Assembly (NCBI RefSeq): GCF_036625195.1
Contig: NZ_JAZKUG010000001.1
Location: 3,534,001-3,598,000 of the forward strand
DNA from: Accumulibacter sp.
GTDB lineage: Bacteria; Pseudomonadota; Gammaproteobacteria; Burkholderiales; Rhodocyclaceae
DNA: 64,000 nt
Direction of reading: 5' to 3'
The translations under genes were made by a program, and so were the position numbers. Below the pieces are notes generated by a model that ran no database searches, had not been told where the DNA came from, and saw only the letters and a program-made list of their open reading frames with translations. Positions 16,747 to 25,412 of the stretch are shown here, one piece after another; positions within the stretch are counted from its first letter, which is position 1, and each line of letters opens with the position of its first letter.

Positions 16747-18681
16747 ATGAACCTGAGCACTGGCGAAAGCCGCGTGAACCTGGCACCCGATCAGGTGGCA
16801 TCCCTGAGGACTGCCGGCGTGCTGATCGAGGATCCGCGCCGCGAGCGGCCGCGCTACTTCGACGGCCGCTTCCTCGCGGCGCGTGACCTCACCCGCGACC
16901 AGGAGTACATCCTCACGCGCGAGGCCGATCTCGGCCAGGCCGCGGGCAGCGGCGTCGCCCGCGGCCTCGACGTCGAGCGCGGCAGCGCCGGCGACCGCGT
17001 CACCATCACGGCCGGCCATGGCATCACGCCGGCCGGCGAACTGGTCCTGCTGCCACGTCCGCTCGAGCTGCGTCTGGCCGACGTGCCGCGGGCACAGCAG
17101 TTGACGGCGCGCTTCGGCCTCGGCAGGCGGCCGCAGCCGCCGCTGCGCAGTCGCAACGGACTCTTCGTGCTGGCGCTGCGGCCGGTCGAATTCACCGCCA
17201 ATCCGGTCGGCGCCTATCCGACGTCGATCACCGGGCAGCGCACCGTCGAGGATGGCGATGTCGTCGAAGCGACCGCGGTCGTCCTCGTGCCGTGGCAGGA
17301 CGATGGTGCCGCCGATGCCCTGGCCGCCCGCCGCGGGCGGGCAGCGGCGGCGATCTTCGGCGGCGACGGCGTCCGCGGCGTGTCGGCCAACGTCCTGCCG
17401 CTGGCCATGCTGGCGCTGATGAACAACGTCGTCGTCTGGCTCGACGAGGCGCTGGTGCGGCGCGAACTCGGTGCCGACCGTGCCGACCTGCCGGGCCTCG
17501 GCCATGCCCCGCGGGCGCTGCGCCTGGCGCATCTGGTACAGCACCAGGTACACCTGGCGGACATCCTGGCGGCGAGCGGTGGCCGCGGCTTCGCGGCGCG
17601 CGAGAACTTTCCGCTGCTGCCGCCGGCGGGGCCGATCCCGGCCGGCATGATCGACAGCCGCGACTTCACGCAGCGCTACTTTCCGCCCGAGATGGCGGTC
17701 GATTTCTCGATCATTCCGGAGGACGAGCTGCCGGCTCTGGTCGAGGAGTCGCTGAGCCTGCCGCCGATCGACCTCGAGGCCTCGTCGGCGACGCTCGAAG
17801 CGACCGCCGTACTGATCCTGGCGCCGGTCCCGCGGCACGAGTGGCGCGCCGTCAGCAACCGGCTGAGCAGCCGCATCCTGCCGCTGCGGCCGGCGGCGAT
17901 CAATCTCGTGGCAACGCGCAAGCCGCTCGAGATCCTGCAGCAGTTACGGATTCCGCGGCTGCCGCCGGTGATCTCGCCGGTCGACCCGGCACAGGCGGAA
18001 TGGGCACGGCTGGCGGCGCTGCCGACCCTGTGGTTCGTGCGCCGGCGCAATCTCGCCTACCGCGATGATCTGGCCGGCGAGGCCATCCGTGTCGCCGGTC
18101 GCGACCTGGTCGACCGGGCGGCGCCGCGACTTGCGGCGCTGGGTCTCGAGACGGCGCTCGGGCGCCTGCTCGAGCGCTCGACACCGCGCGCCGCGCTGGA
18201 GATCGAGAGCCTGCTGGCCAGCCCGCGTTTCATCGAATCGCCGGCACTGACCGCCGCCGCCCTCGGCGAACTCGGCCAGGCGCAGGCGCTTGACCAGGCC
18301 GCCGTGTTGCGCGTCGCTGCCGACCTGTCGGCGCCCGGCGTCGGTGATGGTCTCAGTCGTCTCGAGCGCGCACGGCCGGACACGGTGCCGAGCAAGGCAG
18401 CGTTGCAGGAGCTGGCTGAAGGAGGCGACTGGCGTACGGCCGACGCCGCGGCGGCGCAGGCGCGCAGCGCGCAACTGTCGGCGATGGCGCGCAGCGTGCT
18501 GCGGCCGCAAGCGCTGCGCAGCGCTGCAGCCGAGGAGCCGCCGCCGGCTGCGCCCGCCGCGGCGCGCAAGCGTTCGCCCGAAGTCAGCACGGCCGCCGGC
18601 GAGAAGGCCGCGACGACGCCTTCCGGCAGGCGCCGCAAGACCAGCACGGCAGCCGGCAAGAGCGAAGGCGATGGGCAATGA
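16747..18681 (+). CDS. eCIS-associated protein of unknown function (shared module, long helical body)
   Basis: This 644-residue protein begins at an ATG after a CTGGAGGACG site. Residues of about 35-115 repeat the module of the preceding gene: RYFDGRFLAARDLTRDQEYI, then GSGVARGLDVERG, VTITAGHGITPAGELVLLP and PLELRLADV. The body contains long helices and several prolines. Near residue 315 there is YFPPEMAVDFSIIPEDELPAL and near 340 LPPIDLEASSATLEATAVLIL, which recur in diverged form in the next gene (FFPGSFTLDAAPLPSEQL and LAPLDLALGERVRLLVPVPQ). The C-terminus is a Lys/Arg/Pro/Ala-rich tail. Shared architecture with the 1685-residue protein downstream suggests ancient duplication. Likely a particle accessory component. 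Confidence 0.7.
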   Translation: MNLSTGESRVNLAPDQVASLRTAGVLIEDPRRERPRYFDGRFLAARDLTRDQEYILTREADLGQAAGSGVARGLDVERGSAGDRVTITAGHGITPAGELVLLPRPLELRLADVPRAQQLTARFGLGRRPQPPLRSRNGLFVLALRPVEFTANPVGAYPTSITGQRTVEDGDVVEATAVVLVPWQDDGAADALAARRGRAAAAIFGGDGVRGVSANVLPLAMLALMNNVVVWLDEALVRRELGADRADLPGLGHAPRALRLAHLVQHQVHLADILAASGGRGFAARENFPLLPPAGPIPAGMIDSRDFTQRYFPPEMAVDFSIIPEDELPALVEESLSLPPIDLEASSATLEATAVLILAPVPRHEWRAVSNRLSSRILPLRPAAINLVATRKPLEILQQLRIPRLPPVISPVDPAQAEWARLAALPTLWFVRRRNLAYRDDLAGEAIRVAGRDLVDRAAPRLAALGLETALGRLLERSTPRAALEIESLLASPRFIESPALTAAALGELGQAQALDQAAVLRVAADLSAPGVGDGLSRLERARPDTVPSKAALQELAEGGDWRTADAAAAQARSAQLSAMARSVLRPQALRSAAAEEPPPAAPAAARKRSPEVSTAAGEKAATTPSGRRRKTSTAAGKSEGDGQ

Positions 18682-18697
18682 CTGAAGGAGGTGGACC

Positions 18698-21600
18698 GTG
18701 AGCATCACACCGATTGCCAGGCCCCTGTCGGGCGAGCACCTCGTCGGCCTCGCGCCCGAGGATGGCGCCGACGCCAGCCGCTGGTGGCTGCGTCGGCCGA
18801 ACCTGTTTGCCGGCCGCACCCTCACCGGTCCGACGCTGTCCGCTCGCCAGGACTGGGCGGCGCGCCATGTCGCGCTGCGCGGGCAGGCGTTCACTCCCGG
18901 GGTCGTGCGCGGGCTGGAATGTTCGTTGTTCAACGACGCGGGCGGTCTCGCCGGTACGCGCCTGGCGCTGCTGCAGGGGCAGGGGCTGGCGGTCGACGGT
19001 GAAGACGTGCGCGTGCCGCAGGCGATCGAGGTGGCGCTTGCCGACTTGCCGGTGGTTGCCGATCCGTCGGCCTTCGCCGGCATGGGCGGAGCGGGCGGCG
19101 GCGCCGGCGGCGTTGCCGGCAAGATGGTCGGCCCGGCGCTCGGCGCCGTCGTCGGTGCCTCGCCGGCGGCCCTGCCGCGGGTCGGCATCCTCCTCCTGCA
19201 GCCGGTTTCGGCGGACCGCATCGGCGAGTTCGATGCCACCGATCCCTGCGCACTCGACGGTTGCGGCAGCGGCAACGTCGTCGCCTTCGAGGACTGGCGG
19301 ATCGGTGATGCGGCGCGGCTGCTGTGGTACGCCTGGCCGGAGGAGTTCTTCAGTCTGCCGGCGATGCCGGCGGGAATGCCCGGCCGCTGGCGCAACGATC
19401 TCGCCTGGCGCATCTTCGACGTCGAGGCGGCGCTCGGTCCGGATGAGTCGCTGCCCTGGGAACTGTTCGGCGTGCCGCTCGGCCTCGTCGCCTGTGCTGA
19501 CGACTGGACGCCACTGTTCCTCGACCGCGCGAGCGTCGTGCGCAGCGGCGGGCACGCGCGCCATGGACGGATCGGTGGCATTGCCGGCGGGCTGGACATC
19601 CACTGGCGGCTGCCGGCTCTCTGGCAGGCGCGCCTCGAACAGCTGGCCGAGCAGATCGCCGCCGCGGGCGACACCGCGCCGGACCCGGCGACGCTGGCGG
19701 CCGATTATGCGCGCCTGCCGCCCTTCGGTTTGTTGCCGGCGAACGTCGTTGACCTGGCCAACCTGTCGAGCGATTTCTTTCCCGGAAGTTTCACGCTCGA
19801 TGCGGCGCCGCTGCCGAGCGAGCAGCTCGATGCCGCAGTCGCCGAAGCGGTCTCGCTGGCGCCGCTCGACCTCGCGCTCGGCGAGCGCGTCCGCCTGCTG
19901 GTGCCGGTGCCGCAGGCGGTGTTCGAGCCGCGCCTGCTGATCCGCGAAGTGATCGACCCGGAGTTCGCCGCCACCCTCGCCGAGTTCGTCCTGCGGCGCG
20001 CCCGGGCGCTCGGCAGCCGGCAGGGACTGCGCAACCGCGCTGCCGTGCTGGCGCGGGCGATCAGCGGCAGTGCGCTGGCGGTGCCGGCGATCGCCGACGA
20101 TGCCGAAGCACTCGAGACCGAGTCACTGGCGCCATGGGGTCCGCCACCGGCCGGCGGCGGCCACCGCTCGTCGCTGCGCGGCGGCACCCACCAGCACTTC
20201 TTCGAGGCGGCGAGCGAGACCCTGGCGGTGGCGGCCGGCGACCAGCTTTTCGCGTGGGTCCATCTCGATCCCGACAACCCACCACGGACGCTGATGCTGC
20301 AGTGGCATGCCGGTAACTGGGAGCATCGTGCCTACTGGGGCGAGAACCTGATCGCCTGGGGTGCCGATGGCAGCGCCGGGCGCCTGCGTGCCGGCGACCT
20401 GCCGCCCGCCGGTGAATGGATCCGGCTGCTCTTGCCGGCCTCCCTGGTCGCGCTCGAGGGGCAAGCAGTCGACGGCATGGCGTTCACGCTGCAGGACGGT
20501 CGCGCCGCGTTCGCGATGACCGGTGCAGTTGCTGCCAGCGGCAGCGAGCGGAAGTGGTTCTGCAGCGTCCTGCCGACGGGGGCGATCCAGAATGGCGACG
20601 AGCGTTGGGAGTTCATGACCCACAACGACCTCTGGGCTCCCTTCGAAGCCTCGACGACGGTGCTGCCGGTCGACGGCAGCGGCGCACCGGCGGGCGGCGG
20701 GCATGTCGAGCCGCCGCTGCCGGGGCTGCACCAGCACTTCTTCGAGAATGCCGGCGCCGCGTTCACCGCTGCGGCCGGCGAGCGGCTCTACGCCTGGGTG
20801 TATCTGGATGCGAACAATCCGCCGACGCAACTGATGCTGCAGTGGCGCAGCGGCACGAGCTGGGAGCACCGCGCGTTCTGGGGCCTCGACCGCATTGCCT
20901 GGGGCAGCGCCGGAACGCCTTCGCGGCGGCGGATCGGTGCGCTGCCCCGGCCGGGGCGCTGGGTGCGGCTGGAGGTTCCGGTCGATGGCGACAGCGGTGT
21001 CGGCGTCGCCGGCACGGCGCTCAACGGCATGGCGTTCAGCTTCTTCGACGGCAGCGCCGCCTTCGGCGCTGCGGGTGCGCTCGGTACGACCGGTGGCGAG
21101 CGGCCCTGGTTCTCCGGTGCCCTGCCGGTGGGCGCCACGCCGCGTGGCGTCTGGAGCTTCCTGCAGCCACGCGAGCTGCGCGCGCCGACGACGGCGGCGG
21201 TGAACGGGCAGGTCGCGGCAGCGCTCGCGCTCTACGACGACCCGGCGCTCGCGCACCTGTCGGCGCAGGAGCGCTACCAGATCTTCGCGCGCGGCCTCGA
21301 GGGCTTCATCGCCTACCTCAAGAGCCGCGCGGACCGCGCCGATGATCTCGTCGACTACAGCTTCGTCAAGGTGCAGACGGACATCTACCGCGTCCGCCAA
21401 CTGGTCCTCGGCACCACCGCGGCGACCCGGCTGGCGATCTCGCCGGCACTCGCCAGCATTTCCCGCGCCGAGACCGCGGTGGCCTCGAGCGAGCGTATCG
21501 CCGGTTTCTTCGAGGAGCTGAAGGGCGCCTCGCTGCAGCCCCGGGGGGATTTCGCCGGGTCCGCCGGGGGGGCGGCGCCGACGACGGCATCCGGCGGTGC

Positions 21601-23755
21601 GGGCGACTTCGCTTCGACCGGCAGCATCTCGCTCGCGACCGCGGCGGACGGCGCCCAAGCCAGGGGCGTGGCTGCCCGGGCCTTCAGCTTCGCAGGCGGC
21701 GGCACCCAGGAGGTGCGCCTGAGCGGTGGCAGCAGCCAGGAGTTCCTCCTCGCCGGCGGCAGCCAGGAACTGCGCCTCGGCGGCGGTGCCAGCGAGAACC
21801 TGCAGATCGGTGAATCGGCGAACCTGCGACTGGCCGACACGGTGCAACTGGACAACAACACGATCACGCGTGCCGCGACGCAGGCCGAGCTGTTCTCGAG
21901 TGGCAGCAGTTACCTGCCGTACGACATCACGCACGCGGCGCCGCTGATCGGCAAGGCCGAGGTGCGCACGCTGAGCATCGCCGACCGCCTCGAGGCACCG
22001 AAAGCGAACGAGGCCAAGGACTACACGACGTCGACGCGCTACGAGGCGGTGCGCAGCCTGATCGCGTTCGCCGATGCGCTCGAGGTCGAGGACGGTGGTG
22101 ACAGCGCCGGGCTCTTCGACGGTATCCAGTTCAACGGTGTGCGTGGTGACCCGGCGCTGTTCTTTGACGCGGAAAGCCAGGTCAGCGGTCCGGACGCCCG
22201 CCCGCTGCCGGTGGTCGACAGCAGCGATGCGCAGGAGCAGGCGGCGATCAACGGCCTGCGCCGCAGTCTGCCGCTCGCCACCGTGCTGCGCGAGCGCTGG
22301 CGGCTGCCACTGATGCTGCAGGCGCCGCGGCGCAGCAAGATCGATGAGTCGGCGTATTTCGCCGACGGCGCCGATCTCTCCGACAACACGGTGGCGCTGA
22401 TGCGGCAGCTCGAAGGTCGCATCAAGCTCTACCGCGACGCCATCCGGCGCAGCCAGGCGGTCCTCGACGAATTGCGCGGGCAGGCGGTGACGCTCGAGCA
22501 GCGGTTGCTGGCGGTTGGCGGGACGCTTGCCGAGGCGCGCCATGACGTTTCGGTGACGCGGGCGCTGATCGCCGAGGAGGAGGCGCGGCTGGCGGCGATC
22601 AACGAGCGCCGGGCGCAGGTCCTGCGCGAGCATGTCCGCTTCATCGCCTACCAGCGGCCGCGCGAGGCGGAGCTGATCGTCCCGGCGGCGCTGCGGCAGC
22701 TCGACCCCGGCCTGCTCGAAGCGCCGGTGCCGGCCTGCCTCAGGATGCATCAGGCGGCGCCCGACGAACTCGCCGAACTGCTGGCCGTGGTGCGCGAGGC
22801 GCCGGCACGCTGGTTCGCGGCGGTGCCGGCGCTGCTCGACCGCCTCGACCGCGTCGACCTGCTGTTGAAGACCATGCAGTCGGCGCAGTTGCGCAGCCAG
22901 ATCATGCAGCTGCGCGTCGCCGCGCAACCGGCTGCCAGCAGTCCGCCGCGCGGCGTCGCGGCGGCGATCGGTGCGCTGCAGCGCCGGCAACTCGTCTCCG
23001 TGCAACAGTTGCGCGCAGTGGCGACACGCATCGATCCGGCGCTGATCGGCCGCATGGGCTGGCAGGGGGCGCGCGCCGAGGCCGAGAAGGTGGTCTCGCT
23101 CGGCGACCTGATCGACGGCGAGCATGGCAGCGGCGCGGTGGCGAGCCAGGCAGCGAGCGTCTTCGAGCAGATTTCGCGCATCGCCGCCTGCCTGCACGAG
23201 TCCTTTGCCGAGGTGCTGCCGTCGATCCGTCTCGACTGGGCCGAACGCCTGTCGCAGTTCGACGCCGCGCCGCGTCTGCGCAACCTCGCCGGCCTGCCGC
23301 GCTGGGGCGAACTCGAGTACGCGACGCGGCGGCAGCTGCAGGCCTATGCCGACTGGCTTTTCGGCCAGATGAAGGTGGCCGAGCCGGGTGGCGAGGGACT
23401 GATCAACGACCTCGTGCACATGTGCCTGCTGCTCGCCAGTCACGCGCCGGTCAACCGCATCATCGCCGGCCGCCTGCCGGCGCCGGTGACGGCGGTGCCC
23501 GGAGTGCGCCTGCCGGTGCGCGTCAGCGACGGCCTCAAGCTCCGCGTCGGCATGCAGGCGCTGGTCTACCAGGCCGAGCGCGTGGTCGCGCGGGCACGCG
23601 TGGACGATCTCGCCAGCGGCGAGGTGCAGACGACGATCCTGCAGGTCGACGGCAACCGGCTCGAGCTGGCGGCCGAGACACGGGTGCAGTTCGTCGCTGC
23701 CGACAGTCCGGTGGCGATGAGCGCGGGCCGTCTCGACCGTGTCAAGATGAGGTAG
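18698..23755 (+). CDS. Giant eCIS-associated protein (1685 residues), putative fibre or collar component
   Basis: Starts at a GTG with an excellent AAGGAGGTGG site. The first 120 residues follow the same layout as the two preceding genes (NLFAGRTLTGPTLSARQDWA, GQAFTPGVVRGLECSLFN, GQGLAVDGEDVRVPQAIEV). Residues of about 486-830 are two tandem copies of a 180-residue domain with an HQHFFE start and a WEHRAYWGE/WEHRAFWGL core. Residues of about 1000-1050 contain short tandem strand units (QEVRLSGGS, QEFLLAGGS, QELRLGGG, ENLQIGES). Residues of about 1230-1310 form a long coiled coil (LEGRIKLYRDAIRRSQAVLD onward). The combination of repeated jelly-roll-like domains, short beta repeats and coiled coil fits a receptor-binding fibre or a collar protein. 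No known fibre knob was recognised. Confidence 0.72.
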   Translation: MSITPIARPLSGEHLVGLAPEDGADASRWWLRRPNLFAGRTLTGPTLSARQDWAARHVALRGQAFTPGVVRGLECSLFNDAGGLAGTRLALLQGQGLAVDGEDVRVPQAIEVALADLPVVADPSAFAGMGGAGGGAGGVAGKMVGPALGAVVGASPAALPRVGILLLQPVSADRIGEFDATDPCALDGCGSGNVVAFEDWRIGDAARLLWYAWPEEFFSLPAMPAGMPGRWRNDLAWRIFDVEAALGPDESLPWELFGVPLGLVACADDWTPLFLDRASVVRSGGHARHGRIGGIAGGLDIHWRLPALWQARLEQLAEQIAAAGDTAPDPATLAADYARLPPFGLLPANVVDLANLSSDFFPGSFTLDAAPLPSEQLDAAVAEAVSLAPLDLALGERVRLLVPVPQAVFEPRLLIREVIDPEFAATLAEFVLRRARALGSRQGLRNRAAVLARAISGSALAVPAIADDAEALETESLAPWGPPPAGGGHRSSLRGGTHQHFFEAASETLAVAAGDQLFAWVHLDPDNPPRTLMLQWHAGNWEHRAYWGENLIAWGADGSAGRLRAGDLPPAGEWIRLLLPASLVALEGQAVDGMAFTLQDGRAAFAMTGAVAASGSERKWFCSVLPTGAIQNGDERWEFMTHNDLWAPFEASTTVLPVDGSGAPAGGGHVEPPLPGLHQHFFENAGAAFTAAAGERLYAWVYLDANNPPTQLMLQWRSGTSWEHRAFWGLDRIAWGSAGTPSRRRIGALPRPGRWVRLEVPVDGDSGVGVAGTALNGMAFSFFDGSAAFGAAGALGTTGGERPWFSGALPVGATPRGVWSFLQPRELRAPTTAAVNGQVAAALALYDDPALAHLSAQERYQIFARGLEGFIAYLKSRADRADDLVDYSFVKVQTDIYRVRQLVLGTTAATRLAISPALASISRAETAVASSERIAGFFEELKGASLQPRGDFAGSAGGAAPTTASGGAGDFASTGSISLATAADGAQARGVAARAFSFAGGGTQEVRLSGGSSQEFLLAGGSQELRLGGGASENLQIGESANLRLADTVQLDNNTITRAATQAELFSSGSSYLPYDITHAAPLIGKAEVRTLSIADRLEAPKANEAKDYTTSTRYEAVRSLIAFADALEVEDGGDSAGLFDGIQFNGVRGDPALFFDAESQVSGPDARPLPVVDSSDAQEQAAINGLRRSLPLATVLRERWRLPLMLQAPRRSKIDESAYFADGADLSDNTVALMRQLEGRIKLYRDAIRRSQAVLDELRGQAVTLEQRLLAVGGTLAEARHDVSVTRALIAEEEARLAAINERRAQVLREHVRFIAYQRPREAELIVPAALRQLDPGLLEAPVPACLRMHQAAPDELAELLAVVREAPARWFAAVPALLDRLDRVDLLLKTMQSAQLRSQIMQLRVAAQPAASSPPRGVAAAIGALQRRQLVSVQQLRAVATRIDPALIGRMGWQGARAEAEKVVSLGDLIDGEHGSGAVASQAASVFEQISRIAACLHESFAEVLPSIRLDWAERLSQFDAAPRLRNLAGLPRWGELEYATRRQLQAYADWLFGQMKVAEPGGEGLINDLVHMCLLLASHAPVNRIIAGRLPAPVTAVPGVRLPVRVSDGLKLRVGMQALVYQAERVVARARVDDLASGEVQTTILQVDGNRLELAAETRVQFVAADSPVAMSAGRLDRVKMR
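20153..20692 (+). repeat. Tandem protein-domain repeat, copy A (180 residues)
   Basis: In-frame repeat inside the 1685-residue gene. Both copies start with a GGGH box and contain HQHFFE, LFAWVHLD or LYAWVYLD, LMLQW, WEHRAYWG or WEHRAFWG, IAWG, GEWIRLLLP or GRWVRLEVP, and AVDGMAFTL or ALNGMAFSF in the same order. The period is exactly 540 bases. DNA identity is moderate, so the duplication is old. Confidence 0.85.
20693..21190 (+). repeat. Tandem protein-domain repeat, copy B
   Basis: Second copy of the 180-residue domain. It keeps the HQHFFEN start, the DANNPPTQLMLQW segment and the WEHRAFWGLDRIAWG core, and is followed by the same PWFSGALPVGA versus KWFCSVLPTGA step as copy A. Strong conservation of Trp and aromatic positions between copies suggests a ligand-binding or structural beta-sandwich. 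Confidence 0.82.
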
Positions 23756-23759
23756 GTCG

Positions 23760-25412
23760 ATGCTCGCCGAGCGCAGCGTCCGTCGCCTGTCGATCCGTGC
23801 GCCCGACGCTGCCCTGGCACGGCGGGGTGCCTTCCTCATCGAGGATGCACTGCGCACGGCGAGTCTGCCCGGTGACGGCGGCGAGCTGGTACTGCTTCGC
23901 CGGCTGCGCCTGCCGCCGTTCGCCGCTGCGGCATCGCCGCAGCAGGTGGCGACGGAACTGGCACGCGCCTGCCGCGCGGCGGCAGCGATCGATGGCGCGC
24001 AGGCCAGCGATGCCGCGCTGGCTGCCGCGACGGCCGTACGTTTCGCCGATGCGCTGACGGCGCATCTGGCGCTGACCCGCCTGATCCTGGCGCGGGCCGC
24101 GCGTGCGGCCTGGTGCTGGCCGCTGCTCGTCAGCGGCTACCATTCGACGCTGGATGGCGGTCCGGCGTTGCGCGCCGTGGCGCTGTCGCTGGCGGCGCTG
24201 CCGGAAGCCCCGGCTGCCTTGCCACGCTGGCTGGCGCTGCTGCTGACCCACGGCGAAGACGCCTGCGCGCGGCTGTTGCTGGCGCTCGCGCCCGCTGATG
24301 CCGGCCTTCTCGATGCGGCCTGTGGTGCTGCCGTGGCTCCTTCGTCCGCGGCGCCGCCGCAGGCTTGGCGGGCGGCGCTCGACTGGTCCTGGCGGCGACT
24401 CGGGGGCGACGACCCACGTCACCTGTGGCTCGCGCGCATGGCGTGGCGCAGCGGACTGGAGCCCGATCGGTCCCCAGGGGAGGCGGCGCTGGCCGGCGCC
24501 GCAGCAGCGATCGAGCCGGTCGCGGCGAGCCGTCCGCCCGGCGAAACGCTCACCGCCACGGCGAGGCCGGCAGCGGATGGTACGGTTCCTGCTGCCGCAG
24601 CCACCCGTGCTGCGGCAGCACGGGTCGGCCATGATCGCCGGGCTGTTGCGCCTGACGCTGCCGGCGGTGAGCAGCCGCGCGGGCCGATGCCGCCGGCGGC
24701 GACCGGTCGCGCCGACAGCGCGCCAGCGCTTGCCCGCGACAGCGGCGATGAACCGGACTTCGCTGGCCCTGCGCACTGCCTGCCGACGTCGGCGGACGCG
24801 GCCGGTTCCGCTGCGCTTCCCGGCAGCGCGCCGGCGGCTGGCAGCAGGCGGCGGCAGCGGGCGGTGACCGGACAGGGGCCGCTGGCGCCGCTGCCGGCCA
24901 CCGGCGAGCCATTCGCCGGCTACGTCGCCGGCAACGTCGCCGGCGGCGAAGGAAGCGTCGACCGACAGGTGACGACCGCCGGCGGTCTGCTGTTCCTGGT
25001 GCCACTGCTGTGCCGTCTCGCTTTCGCCGACTGGCTGGCCGCCGATGCCGGGCGTCGCGACAGACCGCAACGGATACTCGTCATGCTGCTGCACCGGCTG
25101 CGGGTCGATGGCGATGATCCGGTCTGGGGCCTGTTCGCGCAAGCGCTCGCTGCGGACGCCGCTGCCGACGGCGAGGCGGCGTGCTGGCTGCGTGACTGCC
25201 GCCGCCATCTGCGCCGGCGCGTCGGCATCGGCCTGCACAGCCTGGTATGCCGACCGGCGCGGCTGTCGCTGACGGCGACCCACATCGATGTCTGGCAGGA
25301 TCTGGAAGCGGTCGACCTGCGTCTGCGGCGCGCCGGTCTCGACCTCGATCCGGGTTGGGTGCCGTGGCTCGGGCGGGTGCTCTGCTTCCACTACGGGCGG
25401 GGGGATCGATGA
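23760..25412 (+). CDS. Candidate eCIS tape-measure protein (Pvc14 position)
   Basis: This 550-residue protein occupies the slot just before the AAA+ ATPase, where PVC/Afp clusters encode the tape-measure protein. The opening (RRLSIRAPDAALARRGAFLIEDALR, LPGDGGELVLLRRLRLPPF) follows the shape of CIS tape-measure N-termini, which have short strands separated by a helix and a conserved L-x-R-L step. The central part (residues of about 190-400) is a very Ala/Arg/Pro-rich variable region, and the C-terminus holds a conserved-looking HIDVWQDLEAVDLRLRRAGL and LDPGWVPWLGRVLCFHYGRG. Composition and place fit the family but the match is not decisive. Its TGA overlaps the next ATG (bases 25409-25412). 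Confidence 0.6.
   Translation: MLAERSVRRLSIRAPDAALARRGAFLIEDALRTASLPGDGGELVLLRRLRLPPFAAAASPQQVATELARACRAAAAIDGAQASDAALAAATAVRFADALTAHLALTRLILARAARAAWCWPLLVSGYHSTLDGGPALRAVALSLAALPEAPAALPRWLALLLTHGEDACARLLLALAPADAGLLDAACGAAVAPSSAAPPQAWRAALDWSWRRLGGDDPRHLWLARMAWRSGLEPDRSPGEAALAGAAAAIEPVAASRPPGETLTATARPAADGTVPAAAATRAAAARVGHDRRAVAPDAAGGEQPRGPMPPAATGRADSAPALARDSGDEPDFAGPAHCLPTSADAAGSAALPGSAPAAGSRRRQRAVTGQGPLAPLPATGEPFAGYVAGNVAGGEGSVDRQVTTAGGLLFLVPLLCRLAFADWLAADAGRRDRPQRILVMLLHRLRVDGDDPVWGLFAQALAADAAADGEAACWLRDCRRHLRRRVGIGLHSLVCRPARLSLTATHIDVWQDLEAVDLRLRRAGLDLDPGWVPWLGRVLCFHYGRGDR

Noticed and set aside
20123..23857. 1244-codon open frame on the - strand opposite the giant eCIS protein
   Set aside because: Composition is Arg/Ala/His-rich throughout and the + strand gene has clear repeats and coiled coil, so the antisense frame is a shadow.
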